Shown: positions 34,421-45,871 of the stretch, piece after piece
Numbering within the stretch: position 1 is the stretch's first letter
How the letters are laid out: the number at the start of each line of letters is the position of its first letter
Position numbers and translations under genes: made by a program
Assembly (NCBI GenBank): GCA_032622095.1
Contig: CP136061.1
Coordinates: forward strand, 230,328,944-230,392,943
Length of the DNA: 64,000 nucleotides
DNA from: Siphonodentalium dalli
Lineage: Eukaryota; Mollusca; Scaphopoda; Gadilida; Siphonodentaliidae
Reading direction: 5' to 3'
The notes under the pieces: generated by a model
What the model saw: the letters and a program-made list of their open reading frames with translations, nothing else
Database searches by the model: none
Told to the model about the DNA's origin: nothing

Positions 34421-36980
34421 GATTCACACCAAACTGAAAGATTAAAAGATCATTTAGCGCTGACAGTGTTGTTTACTGTATTAGACACGCTGGGCTCGAG
34501 ATTGAGGCTTTTCTAACCAAGTTCCGGGGATCTGCTGAATGATATCCATTGGCGAGAGATCATATTGCGTCCCGTCGATGTCTTCCGGGTATTCTCCTTC
34601 GATTCCACACAAAATGTACAACTTTCATAATGTCAGAGTGAATAAATCCCCCCTTGCTCAAATTGATCACGATTCCATAAACTGAGTATTTCTCGTACGA
34701 TAATTTCACGCGCCGATAACAATACCACGTACGTCGACTTTGACATAATCAGCGCTAATTACAACATATGTCGTAAATGGGTAGCCTTCGGCAAATTTCT
34801 AAAACCTGTTAAAACATTATACAATGGAGTCTCGTTGCGTCATAGTTATTATCGCAAAAAGCCCATTTATGAATAGTCGCTCGAATTAAGAATATATTGT
34901 GTAAAAAGATCCAGATTATCGAAACAAATAATTCATGGGAATATATTGTTAGCGGCTTTCTCTACGTATGTGTAATTACGCAATCACCTATGTTGTAACA
35001 ACGGGTAACGGATTGGTAACGAAATCACACCAGTTATAACCAATCGCGAACTGCATCGAACAAAATATAAAAAGCTACGGTAATTTTGGGTAGGGAGAAT
35101 AGAACACACTAGAGAGATTCAGAATTTGGAAGATTGCTGTCGGACAAGTTTACCCGTCGGGCTGCATGCTATGCGGTCCGGCGCGGGGTCATTATATGCT
35201 AGACAGATGTTATGTGTATATATATATATATTGTTGCTGCTGTTACATCTGTTTATCCATGAACAAATTAAAACGACTAATTCCTCAAGATTTGTACACT
35301 TGTTCTAACCCGGAACATCTACACGGAAAATCTTCTACTGGACACGGAACACGCTCTACGCAACAGTCTGTGTTTCATTCTTATACATATCCGCAAACCA
35401 GAGCTTATTCCCCTTCTAAAGAGGCTCTACTATATTTCTACTAGACTCGGAAAACAGCTCTCCTAAAATAACAAAGACAGCAAGCATTATATATGTTCAA
35501 CTTCACACTGAACTGGCAAATTGAAATGTTATATTAGCACCCATTTCCAATGATGGTAGAGTATTCGAGTCTTGACTACACCCCATTACATGTACTTCCA
35601 CAACAAAATCAACATTCGTTTAATACTTATACATGTATTATAAACCTGAACTGGCAAATTAATTTAGCACCTCTTTCCAACAACGCTTTGGTAGACTGCA
35701 TGAAATTTTCGTCTACAATAGCGAAGGAAGTGTGTGTTTGCGTGCAACATCTCATGATGTCATTTCGACAAACATCATAGAAATGGTGTCTACTTGAGTA
35801 CAAATAGTCAAATACTGCATTTGGGGACTGTGTTGGATCTCAGATTTTATTTGACCAATCTGCTTGAAAGACCCTGCACTTTTGAAAAAGTTGTGTTCAT
35901 TTATTAGATTAGTCCTAAGAGAGATTGAAGATGAAAATTCGTAAACCCACATGATAAATCCGATAACAGAATAAACACGTATACAATTAAGCTGTTGATA
36001 AATGACAACTCGAAAAGTTTAGCTTGATGACACATTGAACTTTAAATATAATATAAATTGTATTGTTATTTACCATTTGTCTTGTATCTAAAATGTTCCA
36101 CCTACATGTAGATTGTGACCAGAATTATAACTTATAATGTACTAATGTATTCATTATATACATTCTGATGAAAATTACAGACTAGAAATTAGAATGGACC
36201 AGTATACTAGTATACGAGTCTGACCTCTCACTAAGCTTATAAAAAGTTATAATTTAATAGTTGGTTTTTTTTGTAGCTATGGGTGAACACAAGCTGTATC
36301 GCGGATATGCTATTAAATGCTCACCCATAGATGGCAACAACCTACACACATACCCAGCTCAGTGGTGGCTATTATGGGGTCTCCAATTTTCGACTTTCGC
36401 GACACGTGCAAAACAAATAAAAAACTATTTATAACATTTAGTGCATACAAAAAGACATAGACTGATAGCGGGAATGAATGAAATTAAGTTTACTTTGACA
36501 AATTTCCTGACAGAAAGTCCTAAACGAAATCAGGCGACATTAAATTTATGAAAGATAACTCTAGACAAAAGACAAACAATGATCCGGTCAATAAATTGAC
36601 ACCACATTTATCCGGCCACTGTAAACTCACAACAGAGTAAACTGCCATACAACTTGAGAGGAGTCAGAATGTATATAATTCATTTCTATAGACTACCATA
36701 TATTATATTGTACATATATCTTGTATATACACTCATATCTCAATATCATGTGACATTTGATAAGAGAAAATAAAGCATAATCATGAGACTGTAATCATAG
36801 AATCAATATTGAACTATTTGAAGGTATATTTTGAACCTTTCCTATCTCAGTTAAATTATGGGCATGAAAACATGTAACTTGACATATGTCTATCCCACAG
36901 TGAAATTTTGTTTAAGAAAAACCCCAACTTGCGATTATATTATGGGCGTAAAATTTTACACCCATCTTCTGAATGAATGC
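34421..36980. other. Non-coding stretch
   Basis: No coding similarity. A short hairpin (CTATGGGTGA ... GCTCACCCATAG) lies at 36278-36330, and a (TA)n tract near 35218. Confidence 0.4.
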
Positions 36981-37331
36981 CAGCTAACTGGGACCTTGGC
37001 TAACTGGGACCTTCGGCTACTCTTGAGTGCCTAATAAAAGTACAGGGTGGAATAATAGTACAGGCTGGAAAATGTCGCATAACTGAATAATAGTACAGGG
37101 CGGAATAAACGTAGACTGGAAATATTAGTACCATACATCCCAACAAAACGCACCATCTGACTGGTTTACTGATGCCATGGGACAGAAATAGTTTCGATGG
37201 ATAGCCAGGTCTGTGAATCTACAGTGTGCTGATCACAGTCAACAATCAAGAGTTCATTTATCTATGAATAACACAATTTAAGATTGGTGAATTATTTCTT
37301 TTGGTTAATTTAATAAACGTACAGGACCATA

Positions 37332-37695
37332 TACTCTCGGGTTCCAAATAAAAGTGCAGGCCCCAATAATAGTGCAGGGGGGGGGAATTCCATTAAAAGT
37401 TAATAAAAGTGCAGACCCAAATAATAGTGCAGGGGAAACTCTGAGCAAAACATCAACTGTTAAACATATTATTTTTACAGTTCGTGTACCGGTAGGTCAA
37501 TTATAGGAATCAACATAGTACGGTATGTGTCATGTGGTGTTTTATTCAGTATTTAAATGTTCACATGTGTGTCATATATTTGAATATGTACATGCATAAT
37601 GATAAAAACTCATCATTTTGGTATCAGAGTCATATATAAATATTGAGTTTGTGCCGATTTCAATTTTCATAGCCTCAAAATTAATAAAGAGAACA
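37332..37695 (+). mobile_element. TA-target element CTCTCGGGTTCCAAATAAA, right-truncated copy
   Basis: Preceded by TA. It matches 40458-40815 (AAAGTGCAGGCCCCAATAAT, AGTGCAGGGGAAACTCTGAG, TTCGTGTACCGGTAGGTCAA) and then diverges after GCCTCAAAATTAATAAA. Confidence 0.75.
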
Positions 37696-38270
37696 GGTAC
37701 TAGTACATGTACAAACTACAGCTCTGACTAGTGAAATTTAAAATTTAATTACATTGTAGTAAAGTAGTTACATGTACTAGTACATAATGAAGCTTGTGGA
37801 CCATGCTAATAAATTGAATTTTGAAATCCAAGATGGCTGCCGGCTGCCATGTTTTATGGCCGAATGACCCCAAAATGACTTGTTTCCTTTCTACCGTACA
37901 TGTACATGTATGGCAATGTGAACATTCATGACAATTTTCATGATTATCCGACCAAAGGTCTGACCTGTAGCCAGTTACATACTGTGCCAAAGGATTTAGT
38001 CACGCAAAGAGTAAAATTCAAGATGGTTGATGGCAGCCATGTTTTTTGGCCGAATGATCCCAGAATGACTTGTTCCCAACTTCCCATCTATGATCTACAT
38101 GTACATTTCAATATTTAACAGCCATGCCAAATTTCATGATGATCAGACATACAGTATGGCCTATAGCCGTGCTAATGAGCATTTTTAAATCGAAGATGGC
38201 CGTCAGTGGCCATTTTTTATGGCTGAATGACCCCAAAATGATTCGTTCCCATCTACCACACATGTCAATG

Positions 38271-38679
38271 TTAAAGGTACTCAGTCTGATTAAGCGCCCC
38301 TAAATTACTATTTCTTTGGCTTCAAGTTCAAGGGTAACAAATATTTTATTTGAGTTGAGGAACTCGCCCATCAAAGCTCAGAGTGATCAGATATTGATTT
38401 TTGAAGTTTGTTATTTCTCGAGATGTGTACTAATAATTGCCCCAGAAACACTTATTCAAACGGACGAAGATGGATAACTCTAAAATCAAGTGGTAATAAT
38501 AACGCAATTTTGACCGAGACCATCCTTTTGATGGCGAACAATAGAAATAACAAAACTTCAAAAATTGATGGGTACATGTAGGTTCCTTGGACTCCAATCA
38601 AATATTTGTTTTACCCCCGAAGACAAAGAAATATAATTTAGTAATTTATGAGGGTCTGATCGGATTGAGTACCTTTAAC
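38271..38679. mobile_element. TTAA-target MITE family 1, complete copy
   Basis: The ends are TTAAAGGTACTCAGTCTGAT and ATCGGATTGAGTACCTTTAA. It sits in a monomer whose uninterrupted form reads CATGTCAATGTTAACA, so removal of the element and one TTAA restores the site. It is piggyBac-like by target, without coding capacity. Inverted subterminal words CCCATCAA/TTGATGGG also pair. Confidence 0.82.
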
Positions 38680-39143
38680 AGCTATGACTAATTTTTCAGA
38701 ATGATCCGACCAAAGGAACAACATGTAGCCGGCGCCAAACAATTTAGTCATTCAAAGAGCAAAATCCAAGATGCTGCCAGCGGCCATGTTTTATTGGCGA
38801 TTGACCCCAAAATGACTCGTTCCCTTCTACTATCAATGTTTAGGTTAGAACTAACAAAATCGGCCTAAAAGGCCTCAGTGTTGAAGTTTGGCCCTGCCCA
38901 CTAAATTTGCTACAGCGGCTCAAAAATATTTTTCCGGCAAGTCTTTTTGACTGTTTTTGCAATGAGTTTGGCTTAAAACACATCTATATGTTAATATTAA
39001 CCTAAATGACAAATTTCATGATTATCAGACAAACAGTATACATGTAGCCTGTTGCCCATGCTAATGGATTGAATTTTGAAATCCAACATGGCCACTGGCA
39101 GCCATTGTTTTTTTGGCCGAATGACCCCAAAATGACTCGTTCC

Positions 39144-39510
39144 TACCATGCTGGACAAAACTGCGGTGCGGTTAGCGTTGCCACCGCGGCCGAAATGCAA
39201 CTACATGTACACCGCGGCTCCACCGGCTAACTACAGTTGGGCAGCGGTATAATTGCCATTCAGCATGGTGTAGTTGCCACAGTGTACTTTCATCAAACTG
39301 AAAAAAGACAATACAAACCAGAAATCTAACCACGGTGTACATGCCATTCGACTGCGAGGGCAGTTGCAGTGAACTTGCTGTTTGGCCGCAGTGTCTGAGT
39401 GTAATTGCCGTTCGGCCGCGGTGCTCAACTGCAGTTACAAACTCTGACACAGAGGCCGAACGGCAAATACACTGCGGTGCCAATGGACACTTGTTTTGTC
39501 CAGCAGGGTA
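39144..39510. mobile_element. TA-target TIR element CCATGCTGGACAAAAC
   Basis: The ends are TA|CCATGCTGGACAAAAC and GTTTTGTCCAGCAGGG|TA. It interrupts CGTTCC...TACATGTCAATG of a monomer. The interior is GC-rich with many GCCGCGGTG / TTCGGCCGC words. The left end of another copy lies at 40429-40457. Confidence 0.75.
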
Positions 39511-40457
39511 TTTACATGTCAATGTTAACATCCAGTCATCCATGACTAATAGTATGCACAGAAATTCATATACAGCTGTTTACAGTGAATTCCCCCCAGG
39601 GCCTCGGCAAATCTCTGTTTTAGTGTTAAGGGGGTGGGTGTCAAAAAATGGTCGGAAAAAACTGCCGAAAACAGAAACAATTTTGGACGAGGGGTGGGTG
39701 TGTCCCCAAGAAGGGTCGAAAGAAAAAAAATCAGCATACATGAATGAAAAATATTTCCAACCCTGATTTACCAGGAAAATTTCGATGGAAATTTGTCCTT
39801 GTCGTCGGCAATTATGGGAATGTCCGCTCATTAATCAAAGAATTAATATTCAGGAATTGATCAGTATCGTCTGCAGTTCAACATTAGAAATGATGGGTGC
39901 CTCGTGGTCACCACATACTAGTACCTTATTTGGAAAATGTCTCAAAATCGGTGGAAATTTGGTAACAAATAATCATTAATCGAGCAGAAGATGCCTTTAA
40001 TGTCCACGGTGCGCAGGCACTGAACGACATAGACAATGTTTGTTAATCCTGTTTCAGATTATATGCTTCGTTAAACTGAACTTCCCGGGTTTCTGAATAA
40101 AATGGCGGAGTTTTAGGTTAGAAGGAACTATTGTACTTGTACCAAAAATGTTTCCATAGGCCTCAGTGTTAAAGTTTGGCCCCGCCCACTAAATTTGCTA
40201 CATACGAATTGCATGAAATCATAAATTTCGTGAAGCCCTTCCCTTCGCGCATCTTTTGTACTTGTCAATAGGATAATAATAAATAGGGGTGGGGATATCT
40301 GTTTTGTTTTCAGGTTTTTTTTGTCAAATTTTGACACAAATTTCCAAGAACTGCGTATATGCACCGGTGTGCATGTTAAAGAACTGAACTTGAGTCACTA
40401 CATGGTTATATAACTTATACCGTAGATGTACCCTGCTGGACAAAACAAGTGTCCACT

Positions 40458-40917
40458 TACTCTCAGGCTCCAAATAAAAGTGCAGGCCCCAATAATAGTG
40501 CAGGGGGGGGGATTCCATTGAAAGTTAATAAAAGTGCAAACCAAAATAATAGTGCAGGGGAAACTCTGAGCAAAACATCAACTGTTAAACATATTATTTT
40601 TACAGTTCGTGTACCGGTAGGTCAAGTATAGGAATCAACACAGTACGGTATGTGTCATGTGGTGTTTTATTCAGTATTTAAATGTTCACATGTGTGTCAT
40701 ATATTTGAATACTAGTATGTACATGCATAAAGATATAAACTCATTATTTTGGTATCAGAGTCATATAGAAATCTTGAGTTTGTGCTGATTTAAATTTTCA
40801 TAGCCTCAAAATTAATAAACGTGCAGACCCAAATAAGCACTGTGCATGGGGGGGGGGGGATTTCCCAAGAAAATAAATGATAAATTTGCATGCATGTTTA
40901 TTTGGAGCCCAAGAGTA
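40458..40917. mobile_element. TA-target element CTCTCAGGCTCCAAATAAA, complete copy
   Basis: TA|CTCTCAGGCTCCAAATAAA on the left and TTTATTTGGAGCCCAAGAG|TA on the right. It lies 28 bases into a CCCTGCTGGACAAAACAAG element end at 40429. Sequence related to the ends of the 4-kb element, so they are probably one superfamily. Confidence 0.75.
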
Positions 40918-41714
40918 ACGATCGTACAGGTGGGAATTTTACCTCGATTTTAGTAATCGTACATGTATGTTTATTAGGCACTCAAGAGTAACTGGGACCT
41001 TGGCTAACTGGGACCTTGACCAACTGGGACCTTGGCTAACTGGGACCTTTGGCTAACTGGGACCTTAGTTATATAATATACATATATATTAGTGGAATAG
41101 AACATTAAATTTAGTTTTATTTGTTTGCTTTGTTTATTTTATTGCTTTTGTCAATCTTACCTCTATAATTAGTATAAATCTGAAGATTTTTATTTTTATC
41201 CATTTATATATTTCTATGAATATTTATTGTTTGATGATCTAGTCAATAAAGTGATGGCTGTTCTTGGCATTCACAGTTACCGTAAGATATAACAAAAGTG
41301 ATTTTTAAGCAGTGCATTCAGAGTGAAGGTGTAATTAAGTTTGTTTTGAAAGCGATTAGTGTGTGATAACTCGTGTTGTTTTAATCAGTTGGTCCATTTG
41401 ATCTCCTGATCTAATCATTGGCAGCTTACTTGTGTTTGCTTGTAACAACTGACCAGCTCATCATGCAGCAGTTAGTTTGTTTAACAGTTTACCCAAAGAC
41501 AACATATGGTCAGCTACATGTATAGATACCTATTTGCCATCAGTCAGCATATACAAAAATTGTCTTCTGATACTGATGTATCTTGTAAATCGTGCGGCGA
41601 TGTAGTTAGATGTGATTACTAATTATGTCAGATCCACATAGTACTTTTGAGATTTTCACCCATATATTTAAGTAAATCATAAAATAGTTCCCGAAATATA
41701 TCATGAAGATGCAA

Positions 41715-41823
41715 AAGACTTCACTCTGAGATTTGATGGGTGGCTTGCTCGACACAAATCAAATATTTTTTACACCCGAAGCCAAAGAAATAGTAGTAAT
41801 TTAGGAGCGTAAATGCATCTTTA
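41715..41823 (-). mobile_element. TTAA-target MITE family 1, terminal fragment
   Basis: CTCTGAGATTTGATGGGTGG, AATCAAATATTTTTTACACC, CGAAGCCAAAGAAATAGTAG, ATTTAGGAGCG ... TTTAA match one end of 38271-38679. Confidence 0.65.
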
Positions 41824-42092
41824 AAATGTTAACCTTTCATCTGTTTTAACTTTCATGACTTAATATTTAACAAAATGATTAATAATAAATCTGAAGGTCC
41901 CAGTTAGCCATGATCCCAGTTAGCCAAGGTCCCAGTTAGCCAGAAGGTCCCAGTTAGCGAAGGTCCCAGTTAGCCAGACTTGAGGTCCCAGTTAGCCAAG
42001 GTCCAAGTTAGCCAAGATCCCAGTTAGCTGCGAATGCAAATAGGTGCCCTCACTGTGTTTTCCTCTTGGGAAGGACTGAATAGCACCGAAGC

Positions 42093-42162
42093 TAGATCAT
42101 GCCATGAATCTCTACTAATGCTAACGCCCGTTAGCATTAGTAGAGATTCATGGCATGATCTA
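42093..42162. mobile_element. 70-bp perfect hairpin with 9-bp direct repeat
   Basis: Two 33-bp arms (TAGATCATGCCATGAATCTC ... and the exact complement) flank GCCC. CACCGAAGC lies directly before (42084-42092) and after (42163-42171). Nine-base duplications are typical of Mutator-like elements. No mismatch in the arms implies recent origin. Confidence 0.85.
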
Positions 42163-42398
42163 CACCGAAGCCTAACTACTAGGCCATCTTCTCTAGGGCC
42201 GACTTCGTTTTGTGACGACTTCGCTTGTATTCAACAAGTTATACATGTATGATGTACCTAATTTCATTCAATTTCACACCAAACAAAGTGTGGTATCTGG
42301 AGTCACTGACAGTGGCTCAGTTATAACATATGATAGTTGCCGACCTACAATGAGAGAAAGTGCTAAGTACCGTTGATTGCTGCTTAGCGAACGAAGCC

Positions 42399-43816
42399 AT
42401 TAGCTTATTATTTATTCTCAATTCGGATTTATAGTCGTATACTAGTATAAGGTTAGCTCAGCTATCCGATCTCCATACGGGACAAATTTAGGGAATACAT
42501 AACCTTAAACATTATAGCAATAAAGAAATGAACACCCCAAACGACATCATCGAAATGGCAGCCAAATCAATATCCGACATAATTTAGGATGCCGTTGACA
42601 CAACATGTCCAAAAGAATCAAGCAAAATACATGGAGAGTATCACAGGAAACATTAGTATTAATTCATCTCAAACGAATAACATGCAGGCTAATGCAAAAA
42701 CACCCCAGGTAAAGACATCGAATACATAACTATGTATAACAATGACAGTGATAGCAACGATTTGTTAATTGAATTTGTTATTTTTATATTTGTCATTATC
42801 TTAAATTATTAATATTATCAGAACTTTTCATATTTCATATCATAAAATAAATAAAGAATGACTTTAAACAATGGTTCTGTTATATATGGGGCCGGCTTCT
42901 CTGGGGCCGGCTTCGCGTGGGGCCGTCTTTGAGCGGGCCGACTTCTGTATTCCAGTGCGTTACTGATTTACGTTGAATCACGGCCACAAATTCTCTTGGG
43001 CAACCTTCTCTGATGGTGACTTTGGTTTGGGCCGACTTAGTAACAAAAGCAACTTCGTTTCGCCCGACTTCTCTTGTAAGTTGCAATTGTATTACACAAG
43101 TTACCTAAGTTCATGGTATTAAATATTGGGTCTCCTGAGTCCTGTCGTGATCTTAAAATTCAAGTTCAATTTAGTAAATTTACACTAAATTACAGTATTG
43201 TATTGTCATGAAATTCATGATGAATCGAAAATTAACCTTACGCTATACGTGTAAGGCAACTTAAACAAGAGTTAGTTAATGATAGTTAAAATAAATTGCT
43301 CACCATTCACAGAAAAAACTAAAACAAGCATGGTCACCAGGCGGAAGTGTCCTGTTAGGTTTTCACATAAATGTGGAAACTGAAACGGATCTTATTTGAT
43401 TTAAAATGTAGAATTTTTACCTGATGTTATAGAACTAACGATGATGGGTGGATTGATTTGATATAATGATCAGATGATGAGTACATGCACGTATTCCGCA
43501 CCAAAGACGTAAATATAGATCGATGTCCGCACCAACTGCAAGTTTCAATAGTGCACACATCAGGCTGATGATCAGCAAAATAGTGAACGAATAGTGTTTT
43601 AAAATACTCCCGTGTTTCATTTCCTGTGTGGTCCAAATATCTCTACGAATCGAGGTTAAATCATCGAAGTGTGCCTCTGAATTCTGGAATCAATCGCAGG
43701 ACCATTTTATGAGCATTTATGTAAGAACATTTAAATTCTATCCAGTCGCCATTTTCAAAGTTCAAATTTGCATTTGGCCGGGTTGAAAAGAGATCACGTG
43801 GCGTTTTCAGCCAATC
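42399..43816. repeat. Flanking duplication A (left of the truncated LINE)
   Basis: 1418 bp, from ATTAGCTTATTATTTATTCT to TTTTCAGCCAATC. Copy B (45872-47296) differs by about 11 substitutions, a 14-bp insertion and a 7-bp deletion, which exactly account for the 7-bp length difference. It contains GGGGCCGGCTTCTCT tandem words (42889-42950) and, at 42526-42735, a decayed LINE piece. Confidence 0.95.
42526..42735 (+). pseudogene. Decayed LINE ORF2 fragment in duplication A
   Basis: NDIIEMAAKSISDII-stop-DAVDTTCPKESS resembles NDIEMAAKSTYNIIKDAIDT in the remnant at 55586. The segment normally lies between endonuclease and reverse transcriptase. The twin in duplication B is at 46006-46205. Confidence 0.6.
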
Positions 43817-45389
43817 GCAAAAAGCTTTCGACAAGGTCTGGCATGCAGGCCTTTTATATAAATTCATAAAACTCGGATTCTCAAGCAAGCTTATTCGTCT
43901 CCTCTCAAGTGTCCACACGAATGTGACTAGTAAAGTGCAGTACGGTGGCCGCATCTCGGACAGTTTCGCGGTGAAACAAGGAACAAGGCATGGGGGTGTA
44001 TTATCCCCTTTTTGCTACTTAATCTACATTAATGACCTTCTTGTGGCTTTAAAAGATTCAACAGTTGGCCTGCAGATTAACGGAGTTTCGTTTTCTGCTC
44101 CCACAACAGCAGATGATATAACATTATTATCCCTATCAAAGTCCGGACTCGACAAACTTTTACAAATATGTCACACATACAGTTTGAAATGGAGATTTAA
44201 TTTTTCACACATCAAATCAAAAGTAATTGTATTCAACGAACACAGAAAGGCTCCGGTTGGTGGACATAGGACGTGGATGCTTGGAAGCCAGGTTATCGAC
44301 GAGGTGGCTGACTACGTCCATTTGGGTGTGACACAGAATAAATCTGCCACATCGTCTTCTGTCGCGTAGCTCGTCTCTGATAAATTGAGAAAATCATTCT
44401 TTGGAATCATGGGAAGCAAAACCCTCCAAACGATGACGCCAATAACTATGTGCACGATCATTAAAACCATAGTTCTTCCCAAAGCATTGTACGGAACAGA
44501 TCTCATACCAATTCAACAATCAACAGCATTAAGCATCATGGACAAATCGCTAAGAACTTGTGTAAAATATGTACAGTCATTTCCAAAGCGAACATCCACT
44601 AAATTGTCACTCGGGTTATTAGGACTACTGCCGGTTGAGAGTGAGATACACATTCGAAAATTGTGCTTTGTCGGTCAACTCATTCGCCTGCCAGAGTCAC
44701 ATCAGTTACCGCTCCGGATCTTTGTAACGAATTGCCACACATATAGACTGTTCAATCGCCAAGCTACTGGCTCTGTTTCAGATATATTCGCCATTATGGA
44801 CAAATATAAATTGCGTCACTATTTGGATGAATTCTTGGATGAAGGGATATTTCCTGTAAAATCCGCGTGGAAAAACATTGTCAAAACTGCTGTTCATCAC
44901 ACATATGTATCTTCTTGGCAGTCATATGTCGCTAGTGATCCTGCTCTAGCTGTTCTCTGGAAAACACATCCGTATCCTTTGACATGTTGGTCTTTTTGGA
45001 AACGACTGCATGGTAATGATCGTCATAGTTCAGCGATAAAATATCTTGCCTTCCTACAGCACAGAACCACACACCCGAACAACCTTCAGTGCCGTCTTTG
45101 CCAATCAAAATATAACAATGAAATTCAGCACATATTATTCACTTGCCAGTCATTACCTCTGCTTTTTCTTCGGAACCAATTCTGGGACGGAATACTGATA
45201 CACTATGGCGTGGTCACTTCGATGGAGCTGCTTGCTCTTGACGAAATTCATCTGTTCGCTCTATTTCTTGGTAGCACACTTCAAACACTCACCGAGAAGT
45301 TCCTGGATTGCTTGGAAGACTTACTTCTGGACGCTGCTACATTTCTACTAATAGCGTGTAGACTAATTCGTGTAAGATCTATGTTCTAG
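43817..45389 (+). pseudogene. LINE ORF2 C-terminal half, one stop
   Basis: One frame runs from KAFDKVWHAGLLYK (RT motif A) through VKQGTRHGGVLSPF, a TADD in place of YADD (about 44114), FNFSHIKSKVIVF and YVHLGV. A TAG at 44367-44369 interrupts it. The frame then continues to TAG after residue F at 45386. The C-terminal part carries CRLCQSKYNNEIQHILFTC (CX2C-H-C zinc motif). The enzyme would reverse transcribe LINE RNA, but this copy lacks endonuclease and the N-terminal RT part, so it is inactive. Clade not assigned; of the LINE types with motif A in the form AFDKVWH. Confidence 0.85.
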
Positions 45390-45871
45390 TGCGCCATTGA
45401 AGCTTGACACCACTATGGACTTCGCAATACTTTAGCCAGCCTATATATAAATACGAACACATGCGTGCGACAATTGCCAGGGACAATAGAGCACATCGAT
45501 ATGTCGTATAATCGTATGCATGCGACATATGACTCTCTGTATATAGTGATATTTTATTTGATTATTGATCGCTCTCTCACTGTATATGACTAGGACCGCA
45601 TTAGTGCGATGTATGTCTGGGACAATGAAGCGCTCGTTGAGCCGTATGCATGTGACATATGACTCTCTCTGTTAATATCAACATGTTATTTATTTGTGAG
45701 GGTGTGTGCGGTTTTTTTATTTTTTATTTTTTATATATTTATTTTATTATTATTATTATTATTTTTGTATGCATGTATTTGTTATGTAACCCTTGCATGT
45801 CATACTTCGTGTTGTCTGATTTGTAAATATTACCAGTCGCTCTCCAAACTTGGAGGTCAATAAATAAATAA
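43817..45871 (+). mobile_element. 5'-truncated LINE insertion
   Basis: It begins inside the reverse transcriptase (just before motif A) and ends with a GGTCAATAAATAAATAA tail, directly abutting copy B. The 3' UTR has two imperfect GCATGTGACATATGACTCTC segments (about 45525 and 45650). About 2.06 kb, + strand. Confidence 0.88.

Larger units (their letters stand above)
37780..39550 (+). repeat. AAGATGGC-type monomers, second array
   Basis: Monomers with AATCCAAGATGGCTGCC start near 37828, 38017, 38187, 38761 and 39079. The array is split by a TTAA MITE (38271-38679) and a TA-target element (39144-39510). Confidence 0.75.
37018..40990. mobile_element. About 4-kb TA-target TIR element inserted in the 16-bp array
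   Basis: The left end is TA|CTCTTGAGTGCCTAATAAA and the right end is TTTATTAGGCACTCAAGAG|TA, 19 bp of perfect complement. Deleting it and one TA restores a regular array junction (GGACCTTCGGC-TA-ACTGGGACCTT), direct evidence for insertion with TA duplication (Tc1/mariner-like target). It contains further elements and no transposase ORF. Confidence 0.8.
36981..42031. mobile_element. Composite foldback-like element with terminal inverted 16-bp arrays
   Basis: The left terminus (36981-37019 plus 40989-41071 once the insertion is removed) has seven units of GGCTAACTGGGACCTT. The right terminus (41894-42031) has eight units of the complement, AAGGTCCCAGTTAGCC. Both outer ends begin CAGCTAACTGG when read inward. 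GAATGC occurs just outside both ends and may be a target duplication. The core (41072-41893, about 820 bp) encodes nothing and holds a MITE fragment. Confidence 0.7.

Noticed and set aside
39172-39543. 123-codon antisense frame
   Set aside because: It lies inside a TA-target TIR element with GC-rich inverted words; no protein similarity.
39335-39766. 143-codon frame
   Set aside because: It crosses the border between a TIR element and a degenerate repeat, so it cannot be one ancestral gene.
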